Position numbers and translations under genes: made by a program. The notes below the pieces were generated by a model that was given only the letters and a program-made list of their open reading frames with translations, ran no database searches and was not told where the DNA came from. Below are positions 24,902 through 32,990 of a stretch of DNA of 64,000 bases, piece by piece. Source of the stretch: Sphingomonadales bacterium Ga0077531 (GTDB lineage: Bacteria > Pseudomonadota > Alphaproteobacteria > Sphingomonadales > Sphingomonadaceae); contig LNED01000028.1 in NCBI GenBank assembly GCA_001464915.1, positions 1 through 64,000 of the forward strand. The letters run 5' to 3'. How positions within the stretch are numbered: the stretch's first letter is position 1; each line of letters opens with the position of its first letter.

Positions 24902-25782
24902 GCCAGCAGCTTTTCCATAAAACGCCGCACCAGCAACCGCTTGGCGAAAGCGAGCGGGGCGGGCAGCGGGCGTTCCACCTTCATCGCGTGGGCATTGAAG
25001 AAATAGCCGCGATAATCCGCGCCGCCGGGCCGGGCGAGGATCACCCGGATCGCTTCCTCCGCCATCAGCGTGCCCGCCATCGTCACCATCGTCGAAAAGC
25101 TGAAGCGTGACCGCTTGCCCGATGCAACTTCGCCCGCGACGTCCAGATCGACATATTTGTGGCTGGAGGAATGGACGAGGACGTATTCAATCTCGCGCAT
25201 CAGGCATTCCACGCCCATGTCCTTGGTAATGTCCTGCCACGGCACGCCAATGGTGGGATAGCCAAGCCGTTCTTCCAGCCGGGGATCGCCCGGACGCACC
25301 ACCGTGACCGAGGGCAGGGGCGAGGCATAGGCATCGATCAGCGTGCGGCCATGCGTGCGGCATTGACGGTAATATTCCGCGCCTGCCGCCGCATCATCGG
25401 TGCCGTTGATCGCCACATCGACGCGCGGGAGGATGTCCGGCAGCTGATTCGTCCACTCGCGGCCAAACACCTCGATCTGCAATTCAGGGTTGAGTTCCAG
25501 CGCCAGCCGCGCGGCGGCCTCGGCCTTTTGTTCGCCGATGGTGTCGGCCCGGCAGAACAGCTGGCGGTTGAGATTCGATACTTCGAACAAGTCGATATCC
25601 GCAATCACGAAACGGCCCACGCCGGCGCGCACCAAGGCCATAAACGCCGCGCCCCCCATCCCGCCGACGCCGGGGATGAACACGCAGGCCTCGCGCAGGC
25701 GGGCCTGCTCCGCCTCGGTCACAAAGCCGCGATTGCGGGTGGTCATTTCGGTGTAGCTGAATGGGGTCATGGTCGTGCTCAC
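24898..25782 (-). CDS. ThiF/MoeB/HesA-family E1-like adenylating enzyme
   Basis: E1-like enzyme that adenylates a carboxylate, typically the C-terminus of a small protein or peptide. The Rossmann core shows GVGGMGGAAF (nucleotide loop), ADIDLFEVSNLNRQLF (Asp, Asn-Arg and Gln contacts), EQKAEAAARLALELNPE (the conserved Lys) and NGTDDAAAGAEYYRQC. The CxxC zinc pairs of ThiF/MoeB are missing. The GTG at 25782 overlaps the upstream stop (GTGA); an ATG at 25770 is the alternative. No ubiquitin-like protein is encoded nearby, so the target could be a small acid or a peptide. Confidence 0.87.
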   Translation of the reverse strand: MSTTMTPFSYTEMTTRNRGFVTEAEQARLREACVFIPGVGGMGGAAFMALVRAGVGRFVIADIDLFEVSNLNRQLFCRADTIGEQKAEAAARLALELNPELQIEVFGREWTNQLPDILPRVDVAINGTDDAAAGAEYYRQCRTHGRTLIDAYASPLPSVTVVRPGDPRLEERLGYPTIGVPWQDITKDMGVECLMREIEYVLVHSSSHKYVDLDVAGEVASGKRSRFSFSTMVTMAGTLMAEEAIRVILARPGGADYRGYFFNAHAMKVERPLPAPLAFAKRLLVRRFMEKLLA

Positions 25783-26720
25783 GTTCTGGCCCTCAGTCGG
25801 CCATAGGGACGGGCGGAATCCAGCCACTGGATCAACGGCACCAGCAGCGCGCCGGTCAGGAGCAGCACGCCTTGCAAGGCAAGCAGCGGCAGCGCGCTGC
25901 GAGGCACGCTGCGCGACAGGAAGCGGCCGCCTGCGGCCAGATCAAGCGCGCCGATTTGCAACACATCATCGCCGCGCGCGTAATCGAGCTGCGCTTCGCA
26001 ATAGGCATTGAAGTCGTCGCGCCGATGTTTGGCGGCGACATCGAAGGTCTTCTTCAGATTGTCCGACCCGCCGGTATAGGCGTTGGTGATCACCTGCCTG
26101 TCCGCATCATAGCCGGCATCCGCGCCCACGCCGAACGCCGCGCGGTGCTGGCGCATGATCTGGTGCGCCAGATGGCGGTGGGTGAAGGATTGCGGTGTCG
26201 TCGCTTGCGCGGGGAAGACGTTGCTGAACGTCTCGGCCACCATGCCCACCACGGCGGGCACCTGCGTGACGCTGCTGATCCACAGCGGACGCATCCCCTG
26301 GCGCAGGAACAGCGCAAAGCAGGTGAGGCCATAGAGGATCCAGCTCAGCCCCCCGCTCCGTTCCGCCGGATCGACCATCACGAGGCCGAGATGCAGCACC
26401 GCCGCGCGCTCGCCCCCTTGGATCACATCGAGCAAGGGCATGGCGTTGAAAGCGACCGGCTGGCCGTCTGACGTGCGGGTGACCAGCGTGATGACGCTGC
26501 GATCCCACGCCGCGCCGTCATCGGCAAACAGGCCATAATCGAGCATTGCACCGCCAAGGCAGGTGCGCACCACGCTTTCGCATTGCTGTTTGAGGGTCGC
26601 GAGCGCGCTGTCTGCCAACGTCGCGCCGGGACGCTCGACGATCCACACCCGATATTCGCGGCTGGCGTTAAAGCTGACCGAGAGCGTGTCGCCAGCCATC
26701 GCCTTGAAGACATGAAACAC
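25779..26720 (-). CDS. GNAT-like protein heading the E1-like operon
   Basis: 313-residue protein with weak resemblance to acyltransferases of the GNAT/acyl-homoserine-lactone-synthase fold: a middle segment VLHLGLVMVDPAERSGGLSW resembles the acyl-CoA-binding motif, preceded by RSVITLVTRTSDGQPVAFNA. The C-terminus has a hydrophobic segment (LPLLALQGVLLLTGALLVPL) that could bind the membrane. It starts at a GTG (26720) or an ATG seven codons later. It is the first gene of the five-gene operon. The family call is tentative. Confidence 0.6.
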   Translation of the reverse strand: MFHVFKAMAGDTLSVSFNASREYRVWIVERPGATLADSALATLKQQCESVVRTCLGGAMLDYGLFADDGAAWDRSVITLVTRTSDGQPVAFNAMPLLDVIQGGERAAVLHLGLVMVDPAERSGGLSWILYGLTCFALFLRQGMRPLWISSVTQVPAVVGMVAETFSNVFPAQATTPQSFTHRHLAHQIMRQHRAAFGVGADAGYDADRQVITNAYTGGSDNLKKTFDVAAKHRRDDFNAYCEAQLDYARGDDVLQIGALDLAAGGRFLSRSVPRSALPLLALQGVLLLTGALLVPLIQWLDSARPYGRLRART

Positions 26721-26819
26721 GTGTGCGGCCCCATCGGCATTGCGCCTGCGCCGGAATCTAACGCAAAGTGGTTAAAGGACAATGCCTGTCTGGTGCGCCG
26801 GTCAGGTTCGCGGCGAGCG
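26721..26819. promoter_or_regulatory. Likely promoter region of the E1-like operon
   Basis: A 99-nt gap between the stop of the lacI-type gene and the GTG at 26720, both on the minus strand. It either carries the promoter of the five-gene operon or a read-through linker. No strong hairpin followed by U residues is visible. Confidence 0.35.
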
Positions 26820-27845
26820 TCACGCCGTCTGCCGCACCACCAGTTGCGGAGGCAGGACAAGGCTTTCGGTCTGCTCCCCCGCCAGCCGTCGCAGCAACAG
26901 ATCGACCAGCCCGCGCGCACCCGCTGCGATATCCTGCCGCACTGTGGTGAGCGGCGGGACGGTTTGCTGGGCGATGGGCAGATCATCGAACCCGACCAGC
27001 TTGATGTCGTCCGGCACGGCCACCCCGCGTTCCCGCAGCGCGGTGAGGCACAGCGCGGCGAGCGTGTCGGTGGCGGCGAAAATCCCATCGATCCGGCCAT
27101 CGGTGGCGGCCAGATGCCCGGCGATTTCCTCGCTTGCGCGCTCGGGCGAGAGGTGCGTGGGAAGGGCGATGATCGGAGCAAGGCCCATTTTCTGCGCCAC
27201 ATCCCGCGCGCCAGCAAACCGCGCGGCGAATTCAATCGCGGTGGTATCGCCAAGGAACGCGAGCCGCTTTGCTCCGGCGGCGATCAGGCGTTCGGCCGCC
27301 ATCCGTCCGCCGAGCCGATTGTCGGTGCCGACCACACAATGCCGCTGGCCTTCGGTGTGGTTGCCCCACACCACCATCGGCCCGTAACCATCGGCTACAT
27401 CTTCGATCCGGTCGAACTGATCCGACTGGCCGATCACGATCACCCCGTCGATCATGCCCGATCCGATGAAGCGGTCGAGCCAATCGGCGTCGCTTTCCGG
27501 CACCACGCGGCGCAGCATCAGATCGTATCCCTGCCGCGTCAGCTCGTCAGCCAGAAAGCCGAGCAAGGTCATGAAGAAGCTGTCGGAAATCTGCTGGCGC
27601 GTATCGTGGCCGAGCGGGATCACCACGCCGATCACGCCGGTTTTCTGGCGCCGCAGTCCGCTCGCCATCTGGTTGGGGCGGAAACCGTGTTCGCGGGCGA
27701 GTTCCTCGATCTTCTCGCGGGTCTTGGTGTTGACCAGGCTCTTGCCCGCCAGCGCGCGCGACACGGTGCCGGGAGAGACTCCCGCCAGCCGCGCCAGATC
27801 GGTAATCGTGCGCACCGATCCGCGCGTTGACTTGTCGTCGTTCAT
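26820..27845 (-). CDS. LacI-family regulator of the sucrose locus (SuxR-like)
   Basis: Transcriptional repressor of 341 aa. An N-terminal helix-turn-helix (ITDLARLAGVSPGTVSRAL, then hinge helix ASGLRRQ) is followed by a periplasmic-binding-protein-like effector domain (GVIGVVIPLGHD, VVGTDNRLGGRMAAERLIAA, DGIFAATDTLAALCL, VPDDIKLVGFDDLPIA). The ATG at 27845 lies 2 nt after the stop of the MFS gene, so the two form an operon and the regulator is probably autoregulated. The two palindromes at 29255 and 29279 are its expected operators, and a disaccharide or its product is the expected effector. Confidence 0.9.
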   Translation of the reverse strand: MNDDKSTRGSVRTITDLARLAGVSPGTVSRALAGKSLVNTKTREKIEELAREHGFRPNQMASGLRRQKTGVIGVVIPLGHDTRQQISDSFFMTLLGFLADELTRQGYDLMLRRVVPESDADWLDRFIGSGMIDGVIVIGQSDQFDRIEDVADGYGPMVVWGNHTEGQRHCVVGTDNRLGGRMAAERLIAAGAKRLAFLGDTTAIEFAARFAGARDVAQKMGLAPIIALPTHLSPERASEEIAGHLAATDGRIDGIFAATDTLAALCLTALRERGVAVPDDIKLVGFDDLPIAQQTVPPLTTVRQDIAAGARGLVDLLLRRLAGEQTESLVLPPQLVVRQTA

Positions 27846-27847
27846 GC

Positions 27848-29176
27848 CTAGCCCGTTACCAGTCCCTGTTCGCGCGGGGCGCGGTGCCCGGCATCGACCA
27901 GCAGCGTAGCCACAGCGCCCGCCAGCATCAAGATGCCCCCCAGCATCAGCACATTGCGGGGATCGCCGCCCAACAGCGGGCGATAGATCAGCGGCATGGT
28001 GAGTGTCTGGATCAGCATCGGGATGACGATGAACAGGTTGAAGATGCCCATATAAATCCCGTTGCGCGCAGGCGGGATGCAATCGGCGAGCATGACATAG
28101 GTGTTGCCCATCATCCCGGCCCAGCCGATCCCGATACCCAGCATAAGCACGAATAGCGCCGCCGGCGTGCTCGCGCCGGGGATAAGCAGCATGGCGATCC
28201 CTGATGCGGTCAGGCACACGGCATGCACCCGGCGCGCGCCGATCCGGGCCACCACCGGGATCAACACCAGCGCGCCGAGGAACGCGACGAAGTTATACAG
28301 CGCGCCCGCCTGCTGCGTGGTGAGCGTCGCCTCACGGAAGGCGGCGCTGGCCGGATCGCTGGTATTGTACATCGTGCGCCCGACGGCGAAGGTGATGTAC
28401 TGCCAGTAAGCGAACATCGCATACCATTGGCACAGCATCGCACCCGCCAACTGCTTCATCGGGCGCGGCATATCGCGGATCGCGCTCCCGATTTCAGCAA
28501 AGGTGGCGCGCACGGTGAGCGGTTTGGCTTCCAGTTCGGCCTTTTCGGTCTCTGACAAAGGCAGTTCGGGCACCCGGAATACCGACCACACAATGGTCGA
28601 GATCGACAGGATCGCCCCGATCACGAACGCGATCCGCACAATCACCGGAATGCCGTTGGCATCGAGCACATCGCGCGCCACAAACGCAGTCAGCAGGCTC
28701 GGCGCGAGATAGGACAGCGTCTGCGCAAGGCCGGTAAAGGCGCTCTGCGTCAGGAACCCGACCGACCGCTGGCTCGCCGCAAGCCGATCCGCCACATAGG
28801 CGCGGTACGGCTCCATCGTGATGTTGTTGCCCGCATCCAGGATCCACAGCAGCGATGCGGCCATCAACAGCGTGCTCGAATAGGGCATTGCGAACAGACT
28901 GAGCGTGCAAATCACCGCGCCGATCAGGAAATAGGGCGTGCGGCGCCCCAGTCGGGTGTTCGTCCGATCGCTCATCGCGCCGACAATCGGTTGGATGATC
29001 AGCCCGGTCATCGGGCCTGCCAGCCATAACAGCGGCATGGTCGCCTCATCCGCGCCAAGGAAGCCGTAGATCGGCCCCATATTGGCCTGTTGCAGCCCGA
29101 AACTGAACTGTAAGCCGAAGAAGCCGATGTTCATTTCGATGATTCGCAGCAGCGAAAGCCGAGGCTTTTCCGTCAT
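27848..29176 (-). CDS. MFS sugar transporter, probably sucrose (SuxC-like)
   Basis: Twelve-helix major facilitator of the glycoside/SLC45-like type. Signatures: NIGFFGLQFSFGLQQANMGP, the loop GAMSDRTNTRLGRRTPYFL between helices 2 and 3, and WILDAGNNITMEPYRAYVAD. The ATG at 29176 gives 442 aa; the 28 extra residues upstream are Arg/Lys-rich and run into the operator region. It should carry sucrose across the inner membrane after uptake by the divergent TonB-dependent receptor. Confidence 0.87.
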   Translation of the reverse strand: MTEKPRLSLLRIIEMNIGFFGLQFSFGLQQANMGPIYGFLGADEATMPLLWLAGPMTGLIIQPIVGAMSDRTNTRLGRRTPYFLIGAVICTLSLFAMPYSSTLLMAASLLWILDAGNNITMEPYRAYVADRLAASQRSVGFLTQSAFTGLAQTLSYLAPSLLTAFVARDVLDANGIPVIVRIAFVIGAILSISTIVWSVFRVPELPLSETEKAELEAKPLTVRATFAEIGSAIRDMPRPMKQLAGAMLCQWYAMFAYWQYITFAVGRTMYNTSDPASAAFREATLTTQQAGALYNFVAFLGALVLIPVVARIGARRVHAVCLTASGIAMLLIPGASTPAALFVLMLGIGIGWAGMMGNTYVMLADCIPPARNGIYMGIFNLFIVIPMLIQTLTMPLIYRPLLGGDPRNVLMLGGILMLAGAVATLLVDAGHRAPREQGLVTG

Positions 29177-29254
29177 GTGGCGCCTTTTCCGATCCTGTCC
29201 CTTGCGCTGGTCTTTGCCGCGCTGTGACTTGGAGGTGACATGTTTCAGTGTAAT

Positions 29255-29270
29255 TTGCAAACGTTTGCAA
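29255..29270. promoter_or_regulatory. LacI-family operator 1
   Basis: TTGCAAACGTTTGCAA is a perfect 16-bp palindrome with the central CG typical of LacI-family sites. It lies in the divergent region between the MFS gene (29176) and the receptor gene (29354). Confidence 0.85.
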
Positions 29271-29278
29271 TTTTCCTA

Positions 29279-29294
29279 TTGCAAACGTTTGCAA
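29279..29294. promoter_or_regulatory. LacI-family operator 2
   Basis: A second identical copy of TTGCAAACGTTTGCAA, centred 24 bp from the first. Two copies suggest cooperative binding controlling both divergent promoters. Confidence 0.85.
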
Positions 29295-29353
29295 GAACGT
29301 TACCCCTTGCGTCGTCGTCGCCAGAGAAGCGCGAGTTCGAGAGGAGAATACCC

Positions 29354-31819
29354 ATGAAACTGCGTACCGCGCTTTGCGCAAGCGCCGCCCTGTGCGGCTT
29401 TATCGCCCCAGCTTTTGCTCAGGATAACGCCGCTGGCGATTCGGTTGATACCGAAGGCAATGAAATCATCGTCACCGCCGTGGCGCGCGGTCAGAACCGG
29501 ATCGAAAGCTCCGTTTCGGTCAGCACCATCGGTGCCGAAACGCTCACCAACCTTGCTGCGCCGTCCTCGGCTGACCTTATTCGCCAGATTCCCGGCATCC
29601 GTTCGGAAGCGTCGGGCGGCGAAGGCAACGCCAACATCGCGGTGCGCGGCATTCCGGTCTCGACCGGCGGTGCGCGTTACATCCAGTTGCAGGAAGATGG
29701 CCTGCCGATCCTCGAATTCGGCGACATCATCTTCGGCAATGCCGACAACTTCCTGCGTGCTGACCGTTCGGTCGCTCGGGTCGAAGCGGTGCGCGGTGGT
29801 TCAGCCTCGACCTTTGCATCGAACGCGCCGGGCGCAGTCATCAACTTCATCTCCAAGACGGGCGAGCAGGAAGGCGGCGCTATCCAAGGCAGCGTCGGGC
29901 TCGATTTCGAAAGCTACCGCCTCGATTTCGATTACGGCGCGCCGCTGGCTGACGATCTTTATTTCCACGTCGGCGGTTTCTACCGCACCGGTGAAGGCCC
30001 GCGCGACATTGGCTACAACGGCTATGATGGCGGCCAGATCAAGGCCAACATCACCAAGGAATTTGACGGCGGCTACATCCGCTTCACCGGCAAGTATCTC
30101 GACGACAAGACCCCGACCATCCTGCCGCAGCCGGTGTTCGTTGGCGGCACCAATTCCAGCCCCGATTACAACGCCATTCCCGGCTTCGATCCGCGCACGG
30201 ACTCGCTCTACAGCCCGTTCCTGACCCCGCAGGTCACGCTCGATGGCGGCAACAACCCCACCAGCTTTGATTTCCGCGACGGGTTGTCGGTGCAAAGCAA
30301 AGCCTTCGGCGTGGAGGCCGAAATCGACGTAGGCGGCGGGTGGACGCTGACCAACCGGTTCCGGTTTGCCGACAATTCGGGCAGCTTCCAGTCGCCTTTC
30401 CCGGCGGGTGCAGGCTCGGCCCAGTCGATTGCCGACGGCATTGGCGGCGCGGGTTCGACAATCGAATTCGCCAGCGGCCCGAACACCGGCGATGTCGCCA
30501 ATGCGGCCAATATCGGCGGCAATGGCTTGCTGGCCAATGTCGTGGTGTTCAACGTCCGTTTGAACAGCCTCGACAATGTCACCAACGATTTCCGCGTGAA
30601 CAAGCAGTTCGATTTCGGCGGCGGTTCGGCCAATTTCACCACCGGTTTCTACCTGTCGCGCCAGTCGATCAACACCGATTGGCTGTGGACGAGCCACGTC
30701 CAGACCGTGCAGGGCGATGGGCAGGCCGTGCTGGTTGATATCCGCGATGCTGAAGGCGATCTTGTCACGCAGAACGGCACCGTCGGTTTCAGCGCCAGCT
30801 TCTTCGGCAATTGCTGCCGCCGGAACTATAACGTCGATTACAGCACCTACGCGCCATTCGCCTCGCTCTCGCTGGAGCTGGACAAGCTGACGCTCGATGC
30901 CTCGATCCGTTATGACTACGGCGATGCCAGCGGCACGATCACCGGATCGGACAGCGGGTTTGGCACCGGCATTTCGGAATTCGATTTCGACAATGATGGT
31001 AACATCAGCCCGGCTGAAGAACTGACCGCAGTCCTCCCGCTCGGCAATGCCCGTCCGGTGAACTACGACTTCAACTACTTCAGCTTCTCGCTCGGTGCGA
31101 ACTACCTGCTGACCGATGATCTGGGCGTGTTCGCACGTTACAGTCAGGGCGGCCGTCACACCGCCGATCGCAGCCTGTTCTCGCCTGCAGTCAGCACCAC
31201 CGACGGCAGTCTGCCGGGCGGTGATGCGGGCGTGGTCGCAACCGTCGATCAGCTGGAAGCGGGTCTGAAGTATCAGGCCAATGGCCTGTCGCTGTTCGCC
31301 ACCGGGTTCTTCGCCAAGACGGCGGAAACCAACGTCGAGCTCGCCCCGCTGGAACTGTTCGACACCGAATACGAAGCTTACGGCGTCGAACTCGAAGGTG
31401 CCTATCGCACCGGGCCGTTCAGCCTGACTGCGGGCGTGACCTGGACCGATGCGGAAATCGTCGATGCGCTGGATATTACCACCATTGGCAACACTCCGCG
31501 CCGTCAGGCCGATTTTGTCTATCAGGCAACGGCGCAATACGAAGCTGACCAGTTCACACTGGGCGCGAACATCGTCGGCACCACCGACAGCTTCACGCAG
31601 GACAGCAACCAGCTGGAACTGCCCGCCTTTGCGCAGGTCAACGCCTTCCTCGCCTTCCGCCCGATTGACCGGGTTGAGGTCGGACTGAATGCGCAGAACC
31701 TGTTCAACGTGTCGGGCTTTACCGAGGCAGAAGAAGGTTCGATCCCGGGCAACGGCATTGTGCGCGCGCGCTCGATCGCTGGCCGGACGGTACTCGCATC
31801 GGTGCGGTTCGACTTTTAA
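29354..31819 (+). CDS. TonB-dependent outer-membrane receptor, probably sucrose (SuxA-like)
   Basis: Outer-membrane active transporter of 821 aa. A signal peptide ends at AFAQ. A TonB box-like segment (NEIIVTAVARGQ) precedes the plug domain (SADLIRQIPGIRSEASGG, NIAVRGIPVSTGGARYIQLQ, VEAVRGGSASTFASNAPGAV). A 22-strand barrel follows and ends with an aromatic residue (ASVRFDF). The ATG at 29354 has GAGGAGA upstream. Twin LacI operators lie in its promoter and a strong terminator after its end. Substrate assignment comes from the adjacent MFS carrier, GH68 enzyme and fructokinase. Confidence 0.9.
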   Translation: MKLRTALCASAALCGFIAPAFAQDNAAGDSVDTEGNEIIVTAVARGQNRIESSVSVSTIGAETLTNLAAPSSADLIRQIPGIRSEASGGEGNANIAVRGIPVSTGGARYIQLQEDGLPILEFGDIIFGNADNFLRADRSVARVEAVRGGSASTFASNAPGAVINFISKTGEQEGGAIQGSVGLDFESYRLDFDYGAPLADDLYFHVGGFYRTGEGPRDIGYNGYDGGQIKANITKEFDGGYIRFTGKYLDDKTPTILPQPVFVGGTNSSPDYNAIPGFDPRTDSLYSPFLTPQVTLDGGNNPTSFDFRDGLSVQSKAFGVEAEIDVGGGWTLTNRFRFADNSGSFQSPFPAGAGSAQSIADGIGGAGSTIEFASGPNTGDVANAANIGGNGLLANVVVFNVRLNSLDNVTNDFRVNKQFDFGGGSANFTTGFYLSRQSINTDWLWTSHVQTVQGDGQAVLVDIRDAEGDLVTQNGTVGFSASFFGNCCRRNYNVDYSTYAPFASLSLELDKLTLDASIRYDYGDASGTITGSDSGFGTGISEFDFDNDGNISPAEELTAVLPLGNARPVNYDFNYFSFSLGANYLLTDDLGVFARYSQGGRHTADRSLFSPAVSTTDGSLPGGDAGVVATVDQLEAGLKYQANGLSLFATGFFAKTAETNVELAPLELFDTEYEAYGVELEGAYRTGPFSLTAGVTWTDAEIVDALDITTIGNTPRRQADFVYQATAQYEADQFTLGANIVGTTDSFTQDSNQLELPAFAQVNAFLAFRPIDRVEVGLNAQNLFNVSGFTEAEEGSIPGNGIVRARSIAGRTVLASVRFDF

Positions 31820-31838
31820 GAACCCGCCAATGCATCAG

Positions 31839-31875
31839 GGCTGGCCGCCATCCCCCCGGCGGCCAGCCTGTTTTT
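31839..31875 (+). terminator. Rho-independent terminator after the receptor gene
   Basis: GGCTGGCCGCC and GGCGGCCAGCC form a perfect 11-bp stem around an 8-nt C-rich loop, followed by TGTTTTT. It sits 19 nt after the receptor stop and separates it, at least partly, from the GH68 gene. Confidence 0.92.
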
Positions 31876-31904
31876 CATTTGCTGAATTGGGATAGACAGC
31901 TGCC

Positions 31905-32990
31905 ATGACCACCGCCTGGACCGGGGATCACGTGCGCCGGATTGCACCGGGAGCAGCGGCGACTATTCCGCCGATCATCGCGCCTGATCGTTCACGGTTG
32001 GAACCGGGGCGGCTCTATTGGGATATGTGGCCGGTGCAGGATGCGCACGGTGCGCGTGCCGTTGTTGCCGGGCGCGAGCTGTGGATGGCGCTGACTGCGC
32101 CGGATCGCGGCGATCCGGGGCTGCGGCATTTTGAAGCGAAAATCCATTTGTTGGAGCGGCGCGCGGATGGTTGGATCGACCTTGGTCCGGTGTTGCCCGA
32201 TTTTGCCGTGCCATACGAACGCGAATGGGCCGGGTCAGCGCTGCTCGATTACGGCGTGCTGACGCTGTTCTTCACCGCTGCCGGAACGTCCACCAAGGCA
32301 GGCGGCTATCAGCAAGAATTGTGGCAGGCCAAGGCGACCCTCGGCCCGGACGGGCTGCCGCAGGAGTGGTCGTTTCCTGCTCCGCTGATTGATGGCTACG
32401 CCCCGCATTACATGCCCGCTGACGCGCATGATGGTGAGCCGGGCAGGATCAAGGCATTCCGCGATCCGGCCTATTTCCGCGATCCTGCTGACGGCTCGGA
32501 ATATCTCGCTTTTACCGCATCACTGGCCGGATCGGATTCGCCTTTCAACGGCGCATTCGGATTGGCGGTTAGAGGCCCGCTAGGGTGGGTCTTGGCCCCG
32601 CCTTGCCTGCATGCAGAGGGCGTGAACAACGAATTAGAGCGCGCTCATCTGGTGTTTCACGGGAAACATTACTACGCTTTCTGGTCAACGCAGACGGGCA
32701 CTTTCGCGCCCGATCTGCGGCATGCGCCGGGGGGCTTGTACGGGATGGTGGCGGATCACTTGCGCGGCGAATGGCGGCCGCTGAACGGCACCGGATTGGT
32801 GCTGGCGAACCCGGCAGACCGGCCCTTGCAGACCTATAGCTGGTTCGTGGATGCCAGCCTGACCGTGTGCAGTTTTGTCGATATGTTGCCAGATGGCACG
32901 TTTGGCGGGGTGCCTGCGCCGCTGCTGCAACTGGAGCTTGATGGCGACCGAGCAAGCGTGCGCGCCTTGGCACCGGAGCAAGCGGGCTGA
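31905..32990 (+). CDS. Intracellular GH68 family enzyme (sucrose-splitting)
   Basis: Glycoside hydrolase family 68 (levansucrase/beta-fructofuranosidase), five-bladed beta-propeller. The catalytic triad is visible: nucleophile Asp40 in YWDMWPVQ, transition-state stabiliser Asp187 in AFRDPAYF, and acid/base Glu245 in ELERAHLVF. At 361 aa it is shorter than most levansucrases and has no signal peptide, so it should act in the cytoplasm, mainly hydrolysing imported sucrose to glucose and fructose. It overlaps the fructokinase start by 1 nt (TGATG). The parS-like 16-mer at 32653 lies inside it. Confidence 0.88.
   Translation: MTTAWTGDHVRRIAPGAAATIPPIIAPDRSRLEPGRLYWDMWPVQDAHGARAVVAGRELWMALTAPDRGDPGLRHFEAKIHLLERRADGWIDLGPVLPDFAVPYEREWAGSALLDYGVLTLFFTAAGTSTKAGGYQQELWQAKATLGPDGLPQEWSFPAPLIDGYAPHYMPADAHDGEPGRIKAFRDPAYFRDPADGSEYLAFTASLAGSDSPFNGAFGLAVRGPLGWVLAPPCLHAEGVNNELERAHLVFHGKHYYAFWSTQTGTFAPDLRHAPGGLYGMVADHLRGEWRPLNGTGLVLANPADRPLQTYSWFVDASLTVCSFVDMLPDGTFGGVPAPLLQLELDGDRASVRALAPEQAG
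32653..32668. repeat. Second parS-like 16-mer, inside the GH68 gene
   Basis: TGTTTCACGGGAAACA differs from TGTTTCACGTGAAACA at one central base, a different position from the change at 13700-13715. It encodes part of LVFHGKHY, so coding constraint could explain it. Confidence 0.45.

Noticed and set aside
26711-26724. E-box-like CACGTG and GAAACACG near the start of the E1-like operon as a ParB site
   Set aside because: The arms do not form the parS inverted repeat; probably chance.
26583-27830. Plus-strand open frame opposite the LacI-type regulator
   Set aside because: Antisense reading of a clear regulator gene; typical of high-GC DNA.
29241-29254. Third parS-like site (TGTTTCAGTG) near the sucrose operators
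   Set aside because: Only the left arm matches; there is no right inverted arm.
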